From positions 124,001 through 188,000 of the forward strand of contig NZ_JABKDD010000001.1 of assembly GCF_013623905.1 (NCBI RefSeq): a DNA stretch of 64,000 bases. The letters run 5' to 3'. A model generated the notes under the pieces. It ran no database searches. It was not told where the DNA came from and saw nothing but the letters and a program-made list of their open reading frames with translations. The stretch is from Brevibacterium sediminis. GTDB taxonomy: Bacteria; Actinomycetota; Actinomycetes; Actinomycetales; Brevibacteriaceae. Of this stretch, positions 40,026-48,145 are shown piece after piece (the first letter of the stretch is position 1; each line of letters begins with the position of its first letter). The translations under genes and the position numbers were made by a program.

Positions 40026-41543
40026 ATGAGGAAGACCGAATCGGCGGAGGCACCAGTGCCCACACGCCTGGGGCCCAGCCCCGAACAGTTGGCGGCTCAT
40101 CGCATCAGTCCGCGCTTCTACAACGCCGATCTCGCCCCATCCCGCAAGGAGGGGCGCAGTTGGACGGCCTACAGCGTCTTCACCCTGTGGGCCAACGACG
40201 TGCACTCTCTGGGCAACTACGGCTTCGCACTCGGACTCTTCGCACTCGGCCTCGGGGCCTGGCAGATCCTCGTCGCCCTCCTCGTCGGTGCAGCCCTGCT
40301 GTTCTTCCTGCTCACCCTCTCCGGTTTCATGGGCTACAAGACAGGCGTGCCCTATCCCGTGATGAGCCGGATCTCCTTCGGCATCCACGGGGCCCAGCTG
40401 GCCGCCTCGGTGCGGGGCATCGTCGCCATCGCCTGGTTCGGCATCCAGACCTACCTGGCCTCGAGCGTCCTCAACGTCATGCTGCTGACGATGTTCCCCG
40501 GACTGCAGTCATGGGCCGATGCCGAATTCCTCGGACTCTCCGGGCTCGGCTGGTTCTCCTTCACCCTGCTGTGGGTCATCCAAGTCATCATCGTCAGCTA
40601 CGGGATGGAGATGATCCGCCGCTACGAAGCCATCGCCGGACCGATCATCCTCGTGACCTTCCTCGCCCTGGCCGTCTGGATGCTCATCCGCGTCGACTTC
40701 TCCATCGCGTGGTCGACCGACGACGCGCTCAGCGGCTGGGAGATGTGGGCGCACATCTTCGGCGGAGGCGCATTGTGGGTGTCCATCTACGGCACCTTCG
40801 TGCTCAACTTCTCCGACTTCACGAGGGCCGCGAAGAAGCGCGGCGCGATCGTCGTCGGCAACTTCTGGGGCATCCCGGTGAACATGCTCGTCTTCGGGCT
40901 CGTCGTCATCTCGCTGGCCGGCGCACAGTACAAGATCGACGGCACCGTCATCACCTCACCGGCCGATATCGTCCAGTCGATCGGCAGCCCGGTCCTGCTC
41001 GTGCTGGCGTCCCTGTCGCTGCTCCTGCTCACCGTCGCAGTCAACCTCATGGCGAACTTCGTCGCCCCGACCTATGCGCTGACGAACCTGTTCCCGCGCC
41101 AGCTGAACTTCCGCAGCGCCGCCATCATCTCAGCCGTCATCGGCTTCGTCATCCTGCCCTGGAATCTGTATGACTCACCGGTGGTCATCGTCTACTTCCT
41201 CGGCGGACTCGGTGCCCTGCTCGGACCTCTGTTCGGTGTGATCATGGTCGACTACTGGGTGGTGCGCAGAACGAAGGTCAATGTGCCTCAGCTCTACACC
41301 GAAGCCGGCGACGGTGAGTACTTCTACCACCGCGGAGTCAACTGGCGAGCCATCGGAGCCTTCATCCCCGCCTCGGCGATCTCACTGGTCTTCGCACTCG
41401 TGCCCGCGTTCTCCGGCATCTCCGAGTTCTCCTGGTTCTCCGGGGCCGCGATCGCCGCGCTCATCTACTTCGTCATCGCCCGCCGCGACTTCACCTTCCG
41501 TGAGGTCGACGGTGAGGAGATCGCCGTCCCGACCCATCACTGA
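40026..41543 (+). CDS. NCS1-family permease, hydantoin/allantoin/uracil-type
   Basis: A 505-residue 12-helix transporter of the allantoin/hydantoin (Mhp1, PucI-like) branch. Diagnostic: the N-terminal SPRFYNADLAPSRKEGRSW, FTLWANDVHSLGNYGFALGLF, VPYPVMSRISFGIHGAQLA, and the late FGVIMVDYWVVRRTKV. Trp and Asn residues of the substrate site (IAWFGIQTYLASS; FVLNFSDFTRAAKKRG) match. Start at ATG after AAGGAGTGG. A racemase-superfamily gene follows after 13 bases, as in hydantoin-utilisation loci. A hydantoinase or carbamoylase is not present nearby. Confidence 0.9.
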   Translation: MRKTESAEAPVPTRLGPSPEQLAAHRISPRFYNADLAPSRKEGRSWTAYSVFTLWANDVHSLGNYGFALGLFALGLGAWQILVALLVGAALLFFLLTLSGFMGYKTGVPYPVMSRISFGIHGAQLAASVRGIVAIAWFGIQTYLASSVLNVMLLTMFPGLQSWADAEFLGLSGLGWFSFTLLWVIQVIIVSYGMEMIRRYEAIAGPIILVTFLALAVWMLIRVDFSIAWSTDDALSGWEMWAHIFGGGALWVSIYGTFVLNFSDFTRAAKKRGAIVVGNFWGIPVNMLVFGLVVISLAGAQYKIDGTVITSPADIVQSIGSPVLLVLASLSLLLLTVAVNLMANFVAPTYALTNLFPRQLNFRSAAIISAVIGFVILPWNLYDSPVVIVYFLGGLGALLGPLFGVIMVDYWVVRRTKVNVPQLYTEAGDGEYFYHRGVNWRAIGAFIPASAISLVFALVPAFSGISEFSWFSGAAIAALIYFVIARRDFTFREVDGEEIAVPTHH

Positions 41544-41556
41544 TCGGAGCCGAATC

Positions 41557-42387
41557 GTGAGAATCCTCGTCGTCAACGTCAATACGACCGAGTCCATGAC
41601 CGAGGGCATCGCCCGCGTGGCACGGCAGGCCGCCTCGGCGGGAACCGAGATCATCGGTCTGACCCCCGAATTCGGAGCCGAATCCTGCGAAGGCAACGTC
41701 GAAAGCCATCTCGCGGCGCTCGGCGTCATGGACGCCGTCCTGAAATATCCCGGCGAATTCGACGCCGTGATCCAGGCCGGGTACGGAGAGCACGGCCGCG
41801 AGGGCCTGCAGGAGCTGTTGGACGTGCCCGTCGTCGACATCACCGAGGCGGGGGCCGCCCTGGCGATGTTCCTCGGCCGCCGCTATTCCGTCGTCACCAC
41901 GCTCGACCGGACCCTCCCGCTCATCGAGGACAGACTGCTGTTGGCCGGTCTCGACTCCCACTGCGTGTCCGTGCGGGCATCGGGAATGGCCGTGCTCGAG
42001 CTCGAGGAGAATCCGCAGGCTGCGATCGAAGCGATCACCGATCAGGCCGCCGAGGCGGTCGACCGTGACCGTGCCGAGGTCATCGTGCTCGGCTGCGGTG
42101 GGATGGCCGAGCTCGGGGCGACGATCACGGAGCGCTGTGCCGTGCCCGTCGTCGACGGGGTCGCTGCCGCCGTGCGCGTGGCCGAATCTCTCGTCGGTCT
42201 GGGGCTGAGCACGTCGAAGGTGCGCACCTATGCGCCTGCCCGTGAGAAGAAGCTCAGCGGCTGGCCGCTCGGTCAGTCGACGTCGGCCGGATCCGCTGCG
42301 GCAGGCTCTGCATCCTCCGCGGCAGGCACCGCGACGGACTCGGCCGCAGCAGGTTCGGCGGGATCGGCGGCGGCAGGGTCGGCCTGA
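41557..42387 (+). CDS. Asp/Glu/hydantoin racemase-superfamily enzyme with one of two catalytic cysteines
   Basis: A 276-residue protein of the HyuA/Asp_Glu_race fold. The second catalytic Cys is in VIVLGCGGMAEL (C180). The position of the first, normally CFGDPG, reads DAVIQAGYGEHGREG, with Gly at 75. Arylmalonate decarboxylase has this Gly/Cys pattern (Gly74/Cys188) and does not racemise, so decarboxylase or isomerase activity is possible. The last 40 residues are Ser/Ala/Gly-rich. The GTG start follows GGAG with ideal spacing. Its 3' 115 bases overlap the GntR gene in the opposite direction. Gene order with NCS1 suggests work on hydantoin- or malonate-like compounds. Confidence 0.82.
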   Translation: MRILVVNVNTTESMTEGIARVARQAASAGTEIIGLTPEFGAESCEGNVESHLAALGVMDAVLKYPGEFDAVIQAGYGEHGREGLQELLDVPVVDITEAGAALAMFLGRRYSVVTTLDRTLPLIEDRLLLAGLDSHCVSVRASGMAVLELEENPQAAIEAITDQAAEAVDRDRAEVIVLGCGGMAELGATITERCAVPVVDGVAAAVRVAESLVGLGLSTSKVRTYAPAREKKLSGWPLGQSTSAGSAAAGSASSAAGTATDSAAAGSAGSAAAGSA

Positions 42388-43052
42388 GCTTTTTCGGGCC
42401 CGGTCTCGGCCAACCGCTTCGAATGCTTGTCGTGCTGCTCCTGACTCGTTCCCAGATGACGACCGGCCAGCGACCCGGCCAACGTCTGATCCCGGCGGGC
42501 GATGGCGTCGAAGAGCTCGGCATGCTCGGTGGCGACGACGGCAAGGTCATCATGCTGACTCAGCTGCCACCGCATCCGTGAATCCAGCAGGGCACCGATC
42601 TCGCCGAGGAGCTCATTGCCCGAGAGCTCGGTGACGATGGCGTGGAATTCCGCGGCACAGCGATGGGCACCGGCGACGTCCCCGGCATCGGCGAGTTCTC
42701 TGCCCTTGAGCATCGTGGCCTCCAGTCGGGCCAGGCCCTCGCGGGTATGGCGCTGAGCGGCGAGTTCGAACGAGAGGACGTCGAAGACCGTGCGCACCTC
42801 GTTGAGGTCGGCGATGTCGCTGGGGGAGAACTCCCTGACCGTCGACCAGGTGTTGGGCCGGTTCGTCACCAGCCCTTCCGAGGCGAGCTTCTTCAGCGCC
42901 TCGCGGATGGGCACCCGTGAGACGCCGAGCTCGGTGGCGAGGTTGCGTTCGACGAGCCGTGAACCCGGTCGACGGTGGCCTTCGATGATCTCATTGCGCA
43001 GCGCCTCGGTGACCCGCATGGTCTCCGACTGGGGACTCTCGGCAGACTTCAT
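42273..43052 (-). CDS. GntR-family regulator (FadR/FCD subfamily)
   Basis: A 259-residue regulator. The N-terminal winged helix includes LRNEIIEGHRRPGSRLVERN and LGVSRVPIREALKKLASEGL; the all-helical FCD ligand domain (85-210) has LNEVRTVFDVLSFELAAQR and the metal-binding His-type pattern HRCAAEFHAIV. A 45-residue Ala/Pro/Asp/Glu-rich tail extends past the domain. ATG 43052 has GAGGGA upstream; a GTG at 43064 is unlikely. It converges on the racemase gene and overlaps it. It follows the DUF885 gene by 13 bases on the same strand. Probably regulates the NCS1/racemase operon or DUF885. Confidence 0.88.
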   Translation of the reverse strand: MKSAESPQSETMRVTEALRNEIIEGHRRPGSRLVERNLATELGVSRVPIREALKKLASEGLVTNRPNTWSTVREFSPSDIADLNEVRTVFDVLSFELAAQRHTREGLARLEATMLKGRELADAGDVAGAHRCAAEFHAIVTELSGNELLGEIGALLDSRMRWQLSQHDDLAVVATEHAELFDAIARRDQTLAGSLAGRHLGTSQEQHDKHSKRLAETGPEKAQADPAAADPAEPAAAESVAVPAAEDAEPAAADPADVD

Positions 43053-43065
43053 CCGGTCCCTCACC

Positions 43066-44739
43066 TCACTGTGAGCGCTTCATGGCACGGCCCAGAGTAT
43101 CGAGCCCGACCGAGCCGAGACCCAGCGCCCGGGTGTGGAAGTCCTTGAGATCGAAATCGGCACCCGCCGCAGCCTTCGCCTCGTCACGGTACTGCTCCCA
43201 CAGTCGCTGACCGATCTTGTAGCTCGGTGCCTGCCCGGGCCAGCCGAGGTAGCGGTCGAGCTCGAAGGCCAGGAACGACCGGTCCATGGCCACATTGTCG
43301 GTGAGGAACTGCCACGCCTTCTCCCGGTTCCAGATCCCGCCGCCGAGGCTCTCAGGTGCCTCGAGGCCGAGGTGGAAGCCGATGTCGAGGACGACACGGG
43401 CGGCACGCAGCCGCTGCGAATCGAGCATGCCGAGATAGTCGCCGGGATCGTCGAGGAACCCGAGATCGGCCATGAGCTTCTCCGCGTACAGCGCCCACCC
43501 CTCACCGTGGCCGGATACCCAGCACATGAGGCGGCGCCAGCGGTTGAGGGTGTCGGAGACATAGGTGGCCTGACCGACTTGGAGATGGTGGCCGGGCACA
43601 CCCTCGTGGTAGACGGTGGTCTTCTCCTGCCAGGTGGCGAAGTCCGTGACGCCTTCGGGCACCGACCACCACATGCGGCCGGGTCGGGAGAAATCGTCGG
43701 TCGGGCCGGTGTAGTAGATTCCGCCGGTGGCCGAAGGCGCGATCATGCATTCGATCGTGCGCACGGGTTCGGGAATGTCGAAATGGGACTTGCCGAGTTC
43801 GCGGATCGCCTCATCGGCCACACCCTGCATCCAGTTCCGCAGCGCTTCGGTGCCGTGCAGGGTCCGCTGCGGGTCGTTGTTGAGAGCGTCCATGACCTCG
43901 AACAGGTCGGCGCCGGGCATGATCTTTTCTGCCACTTCGCGTTGCTCGGCATCGATGCGTTCGAGTTCTTCGAGACCCCAGGCATAGGTTTCATCGAAGT
44001 CGACCTCGGCACCGAGGAAGTCCCGGGAATACAGCGCGTATGCTTCGCGACCGCACGCTTCGTCGTCACCGGCGGCGGGCAGCACCTGTTCGCCGAGGAA
44101 TTCGGCCAGGTCCGAGGCGGACTTGCGGGCCGCCTCGGCGTGGGTGTCGAGATCCGAACGCAGAGCGTCGGGAACATCGGCACCGGCGACGAGACGATCG
44201 AAGTTGCTGCCGGGCTCGGCCAGGGCGCGAGCCTGTTCGATGACCTTCTCGACCTGGATACGGGCGGCGACGCGACCGTTGTCACGCGCCATCGCCAGGG
44301 ACTCCTGGTATCCGGCCAGCGAGCCGGGCACGGCAGCCAGGGTGGTCGAGACCGTCTCCCAATCGGCCACGGTCTCCGTGGGCATGAGGTCGAAGGCGTC
44401 GCGGACCTGCTGCAGCGGCGATTCGATGACATTGAGGCTGGCGTGCTTGATCCCGGCGGCGAAGTAGTCCCGGTCGACGCCGAGGCGATCACGCATCGCA
44501 TCGATGGTCACGAGGTCGACATCGTCGAGGTCGGAGGAGTCCGCGACATCATCGAGGCGAGCCAGCGTCCGGACGGTGACGTCATTGAGCGCGGAGAGTC
44601 CGGCCGGCGAGAAGTCGTCGAAGCCCTGTGCACCGTCGAGTCCGAGGTAGAGGGCGAGAGAGGGGGAGAGGGCGAGCATGTCATCGACGTAGTCTTCAGC
44701 GACCGCATCGACGGCGGAGGAGGTTCTCTTCACAGTCAT
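43066..44739 (-). CDS. DUF885-family zinc-metallopeptidase-like protein
   Basis: A 557-residue all-helical protein of the DUF885 family, thought to be metal-dependent hydrolases related to M2/M3 peptidases. The conserved metal motif HEGVPGHHLQ lies in YHEGVPGHHLQVGQA (about residues 390-400). Other family blocks are AEDYVDDMLALSPSLALYLG, TEALRNWMQGVADEAIRELG, and YAEKLMADLGFLDDP. No signal peptide. ATG at 44739 is preceded by a short region with no clear SD. It precedes the GntR gene. Substrate unknown; a peptidase is inferred from the motif only. Confidence 0.85.
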   Translation of the reverse strand: MTVKRTSSAVDAVAEDYVDDMLALSPSLALYLGLDGAQGFDDFSPAGLSALNDVTVRTLARLDDVADSSDLDDVDLVTIDAMRDRLGVDRDYFAAGIKHASLNVIESPLQQVRDAFDLMPTETVADWETVSTTLAAVPGSLAGYQESLAMARDNGRVAARIQVEKVIEQARALAEPGSNFDRLVAGADVPDALRSDLDTHAEAARKSASDLAEFLGEQVLPAAGDDEACGREAYALYSRDFLGAEVDFDETYAWGLEELERIDAEQREVAEKIMPGADLFEVMDALNNDPQRTLHGTEALRNWMQGVADEAIRELGKSHFDIPEPVRTIECMIAPSATGGIYYTGPTDDFSRPGRMWWSVPEGVTDFATWQEKTTVYHEGVPGHHLQVGQATYVSDTLNRWRRLMCWVSGHGEGWALYAEKLMADLGFLDDPGDYLGMLDSQRLRAARVVLDIGFHLGLEAPESLGGGIWNREKAWQFLTDNVAMDRSFLAFELDRYLGWPGQAPSYKIGQRLWEQYRDEAKAAAGADFDLKDFHTRALGLGSVGLDTLGRAMKRSQ

Positions 44740-44857
44740 GATGACCACCCTATCGCGAGCTGGGTCACATCCGCGGTGGACCGGACCACGCAATCGTCGC
44801 GAACCCGCTAATGTGTCACTGTTCCCCGCAGGCAGCAGAAAGTGAGACCGATCTCCA

Positions 44858-46054
44858 GTGGCACGAGCGAAGCTGTGGACGAAGGACTTCATCGTCGGAA
44901 TCGGGCTCAACCTCTCGATGTCGATGGTCTTCTACCTGCTCATGACGTCGATGGCCGGGTACGCGGTGGCGCGGTTCTCCGCCGGCGAGGCCGCAGCCGG
45001 CTTCGCATCCTCATCGTTCGTCGTCGGTGCCGTGGTCGCTCGCGTGCTCACCGGGAAGTATCTCGACTTCATCGGCAGGCGCAAACTGCTCATCATCACC
45101 ATGGCGGTCTCCGTGCTCGCCTCCCTGGCCTATATCTTCGCCGGCGACCTCACTCTGCTCCTTACGCTGCGCATCGTCCACGGAATCGCCTTCGGTGCCG
45201 GGAACACGGCGATCATGACGGCCATCCAGAGCATCATCCCGGCCTCCCGCCGGGGAGAGGGCACAGGATACTTCGGCACGGCGACGACCCTGTCGACGGC
45301 GCTCGGACCGTACCTCGGCGTCATTCTGCCCCGCGAGTTCGACTTCGTCATGCTCTTCGTCGCCTCGGCGTTCATGTCCGTCCTCGCCCTCATCTGCTGT
45401 TTCCTCATCCGGCTGCCCCTGCAGGAGATCAGCGACTATCAGCGGCGCACGAAATGGCATCTCAAACTCGGCACCCTCGTCGATCGGGACGGGCTGCGGA
45501 TCGGCTCGGTCATGCTTCTGGCCGGCATCGCCTACGCGGCGGCGCTGGTGTTCCTCGCCGGCTATGCGGCCGAACACGGCGTCGCCTCCGCCGCGTCCCT
45601 GTTCTTCGTCGCCTTCGCCGTGGCCTCCCTGTTCGCCCGTCTGTTCGTGGGTCGGCTGCAGGACACCTTCGGCGACAATGCGGTGATCTTCCCCGTCTTC
45701 ATCGCCGATATCGCCGGCAATGTCCTGCTGGCGCTGTGGCCGACGATGACGGGGATCGTCCTCGCCGGAGTGCTCATCGGCCTCGGCTTCGGCTCCCTCA
45801 TGCCGTGCATGCAGGCAATCACCGTCAAATCCGTGCCGATGAGCCGCGTTCCCGTGGCCACGGCGTCGTTCTTCCTCCTCCTCGACGCAGGGTCCGGCAT
45901 CGGCCCGGTCGTCCTCGGATTCCTCTACCCGTTCACCGGCGGAAACGGAATGTTCTTGGTCTGTGCCGGGCTCGTCGTGGTCGCCATCGGCGTGTACGTG
46001 TGGGTGCACGGACGTCGCCGAGGCGGTCGCCCCGGCCGCGAATACCTCACCTGA
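44858..46054 (+). CDS. MFS transporter (drug/metabolite efflux-type)
   Basis: A 398-residue 12-helix MFS carrier. Loop 2-3 reads TGKYLDFIGRRKLLIITM and the antiporter-like motif C region is TLSTALGPYLGVILP on helix 5, matching 12-helix drug:H+ antiporters (DHA1). A central loop with YQRRTKWHLKLGTLVDRDG divides the two halves. Start is GTG with no strong SD. It is followed by copy 3 of the long palindrome and the nitrilase gene. Confidence 0.83.
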   Translation: MARAKLWTKDFIVGIGLNLSMSMVFYLLMTSMAGYAVARFSAGEAAAGFASSSFVVGAVVARVLTGKYLDFIGRRKLLIITMAVSVLASLAYIFAGDLTLLLTLRIVHGIAFGAGNTAIMTAIQSIIPASRRGEGTGYFGTATTLSTALGPYLGVILPREFDFVMLFVASAFMSVLALICCFLIRLPLQEISDYQRRTKWHLKLGTLVDRDGLRIGSVMLLAGIAYAAALVFLAGYAAEHGVASAASLFFVAFAVASLFARLFVGRLQDTFGDNAVIFPVFIADIAGNVLLALWPTMTGIVLAGVLIGLGFGSLMPCMQAITVKSVPMSRVPVATASFFLLLDAGSGIGPVVLGFLYPFTGGNGMFLVCAGLVVVAIGVYVWVHGRRRGGRPGREYLT

Positions 46055-46061
46055 TCCCGCT

Positions 46062-46127
46062 AATTGCTACCTGACGGGGGCCCAGCAACCTCGCGCCAGG
46101 TTGCTGGGCCCCCGTCAGGTAGTAATT
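46062..46127. repeat. Dispersed long palindrome, copy 3 (inverted orientation, compensated stem)
   Basis: 66 bp with two mismatched pairs. Compared with copies 1 and 2, the left arm has GGGGGCCC for GGCGGCCC, and the right arm has the complementary GGGCCCCC for GGGCCGCC, so the pair changed from C-G to G-C while staying paired. The flank asymmetry (TTGCTACC left, GGTAGTAA right) shows it is inverted relative to copies 1 and 2. A second difference near the centre (46097) breaks one pair. It lies between the MFS and nitrilase genes, both plus strand. Confidence 0.93.
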
Positions 46128-46164
46128 GGGGAGATAGGGTGGAGGGAACGACTGGAGGATGAGA

Positions 46165-46962
46165 ATGAAGTTCGCGCTCGCTCAGATCAACACCACCACC
46201 GAGGTGGCCGACAACCTTGAGAAGGTCCGTTTCTATTCCCGCCGGGCCGCCGCGGCAGGCGCACGGTTCGTCGTCTTCCCCGAAGCGACGATGTCGGCGT
46301 TCGGATCCGGCCTGCGCACCATCGCCGAGGAGCACTCCGAGTCGTGGCGGGCCGCGCTGAGCGAGCTCGCCGCCGAGACCGGAATCACCGTCGTCGTCGG
46401 CGAATTCGCGGCCACGGATGACAAGGTCATCAACCTGCTCGCCGTCTATTCCCCTGACGGCCGGCGCAGCGACTATGCGAAGATCCACCTCTACGACGCC
46501 TTCGGATTCAAGGAGTCCGACAACGTCGAGGCGGGAGAGTCGCCGGTGCTCTTCACCATCGACGGCGAGGACATCGGCCTGGCCCTGTGCTACGACATCC
46601 GGTTCCCGAAGCTCTTCGCCGAACTCAGTCGGCGGGGCGCACGCCTGACCGTCGTCGCCGCCTCCTGGGGTGCGGGACCGCGCAAGGCCGAACAGTGGGA
46701 GATCCTCGCCCGCGCCCGTGCCCTGGACTCGAATATGTTCATCGCCGCCCTCGGCCAAGCCGATCCCGAAGTGACCGGCGTCCCGGTTCCGAAGAAGGGG
46801 CCGACCGGGGTCGGCCACAGTCTGGTCTCCGACCCCCTCGGGAAGGTGCTGAACTCACTCGACGGTGCCGAACGACTCGAGATCGTCGAGATCGACCTCA
46901 GCGCCGCCGATACCGCAGCGGAGACGGTTCCGGTGCTCACGAACGCGAAACTCGGGTACTGA
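46165..46962 (+). CDS. Carbon-nitrogen hydrolase (nitrilase superfamily amidase)
   Basis: A 265-residue hydrolase with the complete catalytic triad: E40 in VVFPEATMSAFG, K106 in YAKIHLYDAFGFKES and C142 in LALCYDIRFPKLF. The DAFGF and CYDIRFP patterns match the omega-amidase/Nit1-like group, which hydrolyses omega-amides of dicarboxylates or deaminated glutathione. Start at ATG 46165 after CTGGAGGATG. TAGGGT at 46135-46140 could be its -10, immediately after palindrome copy 3. Function as dGSH amidase is plausible but unproven. Confidence 0.88.
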   Translation: MKFALAQINTTTEVADNLEKVRFYSRRAAAAGARFVVFPEATMSAFGSGLRTIAEEHSESWRAALSELAAETGITVVVGEFAATDDKVINLLAVYSPDGRRSDYAKIHLYDAFGFKESDNVEAGESPVLFTIDGEDIGLALCYDIRFPKLFAELSRRGARLTVVAASWGAGPRKAEQWEILARARALDSNMFIAALGQADPEVTGVPVPKKGPTGVGHSLVSDPLGKVLNSLDGAERLEIVEIDLSAADTAAETVPVLTNAKLGY

Positions 46963-47022
46963 GCTCGAGACGGGCGCTCAACGCATTTCCGGTGAAAATG
47001 CAGCGACTGCAATACTGTTCCC

Positions 47023-47718
47023 ATGAGTTCTGGTTCAGAGGTCCAAGCGTCACCGCCGGTCGAGGGACTGCGCGAACGCAAGAAGCGTGAACGCGGGCAG
47101 GCTCTTCGCCGTGCCGCCATCGACCTGGCCCTGGAGAAGGGCTATCACAACGTCACCGTCGAAGACATCTGTGAGCGCTGCGGAGTCTCCCGACGAACCT
47201 TCTTCAACTATTACTCATCGAAGGACGAGGCGCTGCTCGGTCGCGCGGACACCGTCTTCGACGAAGAGGACCAACCGGCCATCGAGGAATTCGAAGCCGG
47301 GGGACCCCACGGGCGTCTCGTCGCCGACCTCGAACATCTGCTCGCATTCATCGTCGCCACTCGGATGGAGAAGCGCGACGATATGCACCAGTACCATCTC
47401 ATGCTGAAAAAGGACCCGTCGCTGATACCGCTGCAGGTGTCGCGGATGGGCAACAACGAACGGCTCTTCCGGCAGATCATCCAACGCCGACTCGACGGGA
47501 CCTCCTCGGCGCCGGTGGACGTCATGGGGGCTCACTCCGGTGACTATGCCGACGACGATATCGAAGTCTCCCCGCGAGCCGAAGCCGTCGCCGCCTTGGC
47601 GATGATGGCGCTCAAGGCGACGTTCACCCGGATGCGACGAGTCGACGGAGATCCGGGACCAGTGATCGACAGACTCTTCGACGAACTGCGTGCGCTCTTC
47701 CGCGAAGAAGCCGACTAG
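47023..47718 (+). CDS. TetR-family transcriptional regulator
   Basis: A 231-residue TetR protein: a 20-residue acidic start, HTH RAAIDLALEKGYHNVTVEDICERCGVSRRTF in two segments, and the turn FFNYYSSKDEALLGR. The ligand domain includes LAFIVATRMEKRDDMHQYHLMLKKDP. It is not divergent from an obvious target; the upstream nitrilase and the accE/accD genes (opposite strand) are candidates. TACTGT ends 4 bases before the ATG with no SD, possibly leaderless. Confidence 0.88.
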   Translation: MSSGSEVQASPPVEGLRERKKRERGQALRRAAIDLALEKGYHNVTVEDICERCGVSRRTFFNYYSSKDEALLGRADTVFDEEDQPAIEEFEAGGPHGRLVADLEHLLAFIVATRMEKRDDMHQYHLMLKKDPSLIPLQVSRMGNNERLFRQIIQRRLDGTSSAPVDVMGAHSGDYADDDIEVSPRAEAVAALAMMALKATFTRMRRVDGDPGPVIDRLFDELRALFREEAD

Positions 47719-47764
47719 AGAAACAGCAGACGTGAGTCCGTCGAGGGCCGGGGCCGGCGGGGCC

Positions 47765-48145
47765 TCAGCGACCCAGGTGCTGGTCCCAGGTCTGGGGGAG
47801 GCGCTTGCGCACATTGCGGCGTGGAGCCCGGAAACCCGCCCGATCGCCCTTGCGGGTTTCGGACTCGGCCTCCGCGCTGGCCTGCTGGGCCGCATAGGCG
47901 ATCGCCACCTGACGGATCGCCACGACCGCGGCCACAGCCGCCGCACTGGCCATCTCGTCGCTGATCGGTTCGCCGTCATCGGCGCGCACCTGTGAGCGTC
48001 CCTCCACGGAGGGCACCCGCAGCGCCCCGTCTGAGGCTGTGGCCGCGCCCTCCTCGGCGGCCGCGTCCTCGCCGGGGCCGGTCACCTCGGCGTCGACTTC
48101 GCCGGGCAGGTTCGCCTCGGCGTCGGTCTGCAGATCATCGCTCAT
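47765..48145 (-). CDS. Acyl-CoA carboxylase epsilon-like small subunit (tentative)
   Basis: A 126-residue protein: an acidic N-terminal half ([19 protein letters not shown]), an Ala-rich helix ([23 protein letters not shown]) and a basic tail [20 protein letters not shown]. It overlaps the accD-like stop by 4 bases (ATGA), the standard place for the epsilon subunit that stabilises actinobacterial acyl-CoA carboxylases. The canonical epsilon core (GNPTxEEL-like) is not obvious, so assignment rests mainly on position, size and the basic tail. Confidence 0.55.
   Translation of the reverse strand: MSDDLQTDAEANLPGEVDAEVTGPGEDAAAEEGAATASDGALRVPSVEGRSQVRADDGEPISDEMASAAAVAAVVAIRQVAIAYAAQQASAEAESETRKGDRAGFRAPRRNVRKRLPQTWDQHLGR

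Noticed and set aside
43135..44811. About 560-codon open frame antisense to the DUF885 gene
   Set aside because: No recognisable domain and GC-skew typical of a shadow frame; the minus strand carries the HExxPGHH metal motif.
27829..46127. The three long palindromes as CRISPR repeats or insertion-sequence ends
   Set aside because: They are kilobases apart, not regularly spaced, have no spacers or transposase, and no target duplication is visible.
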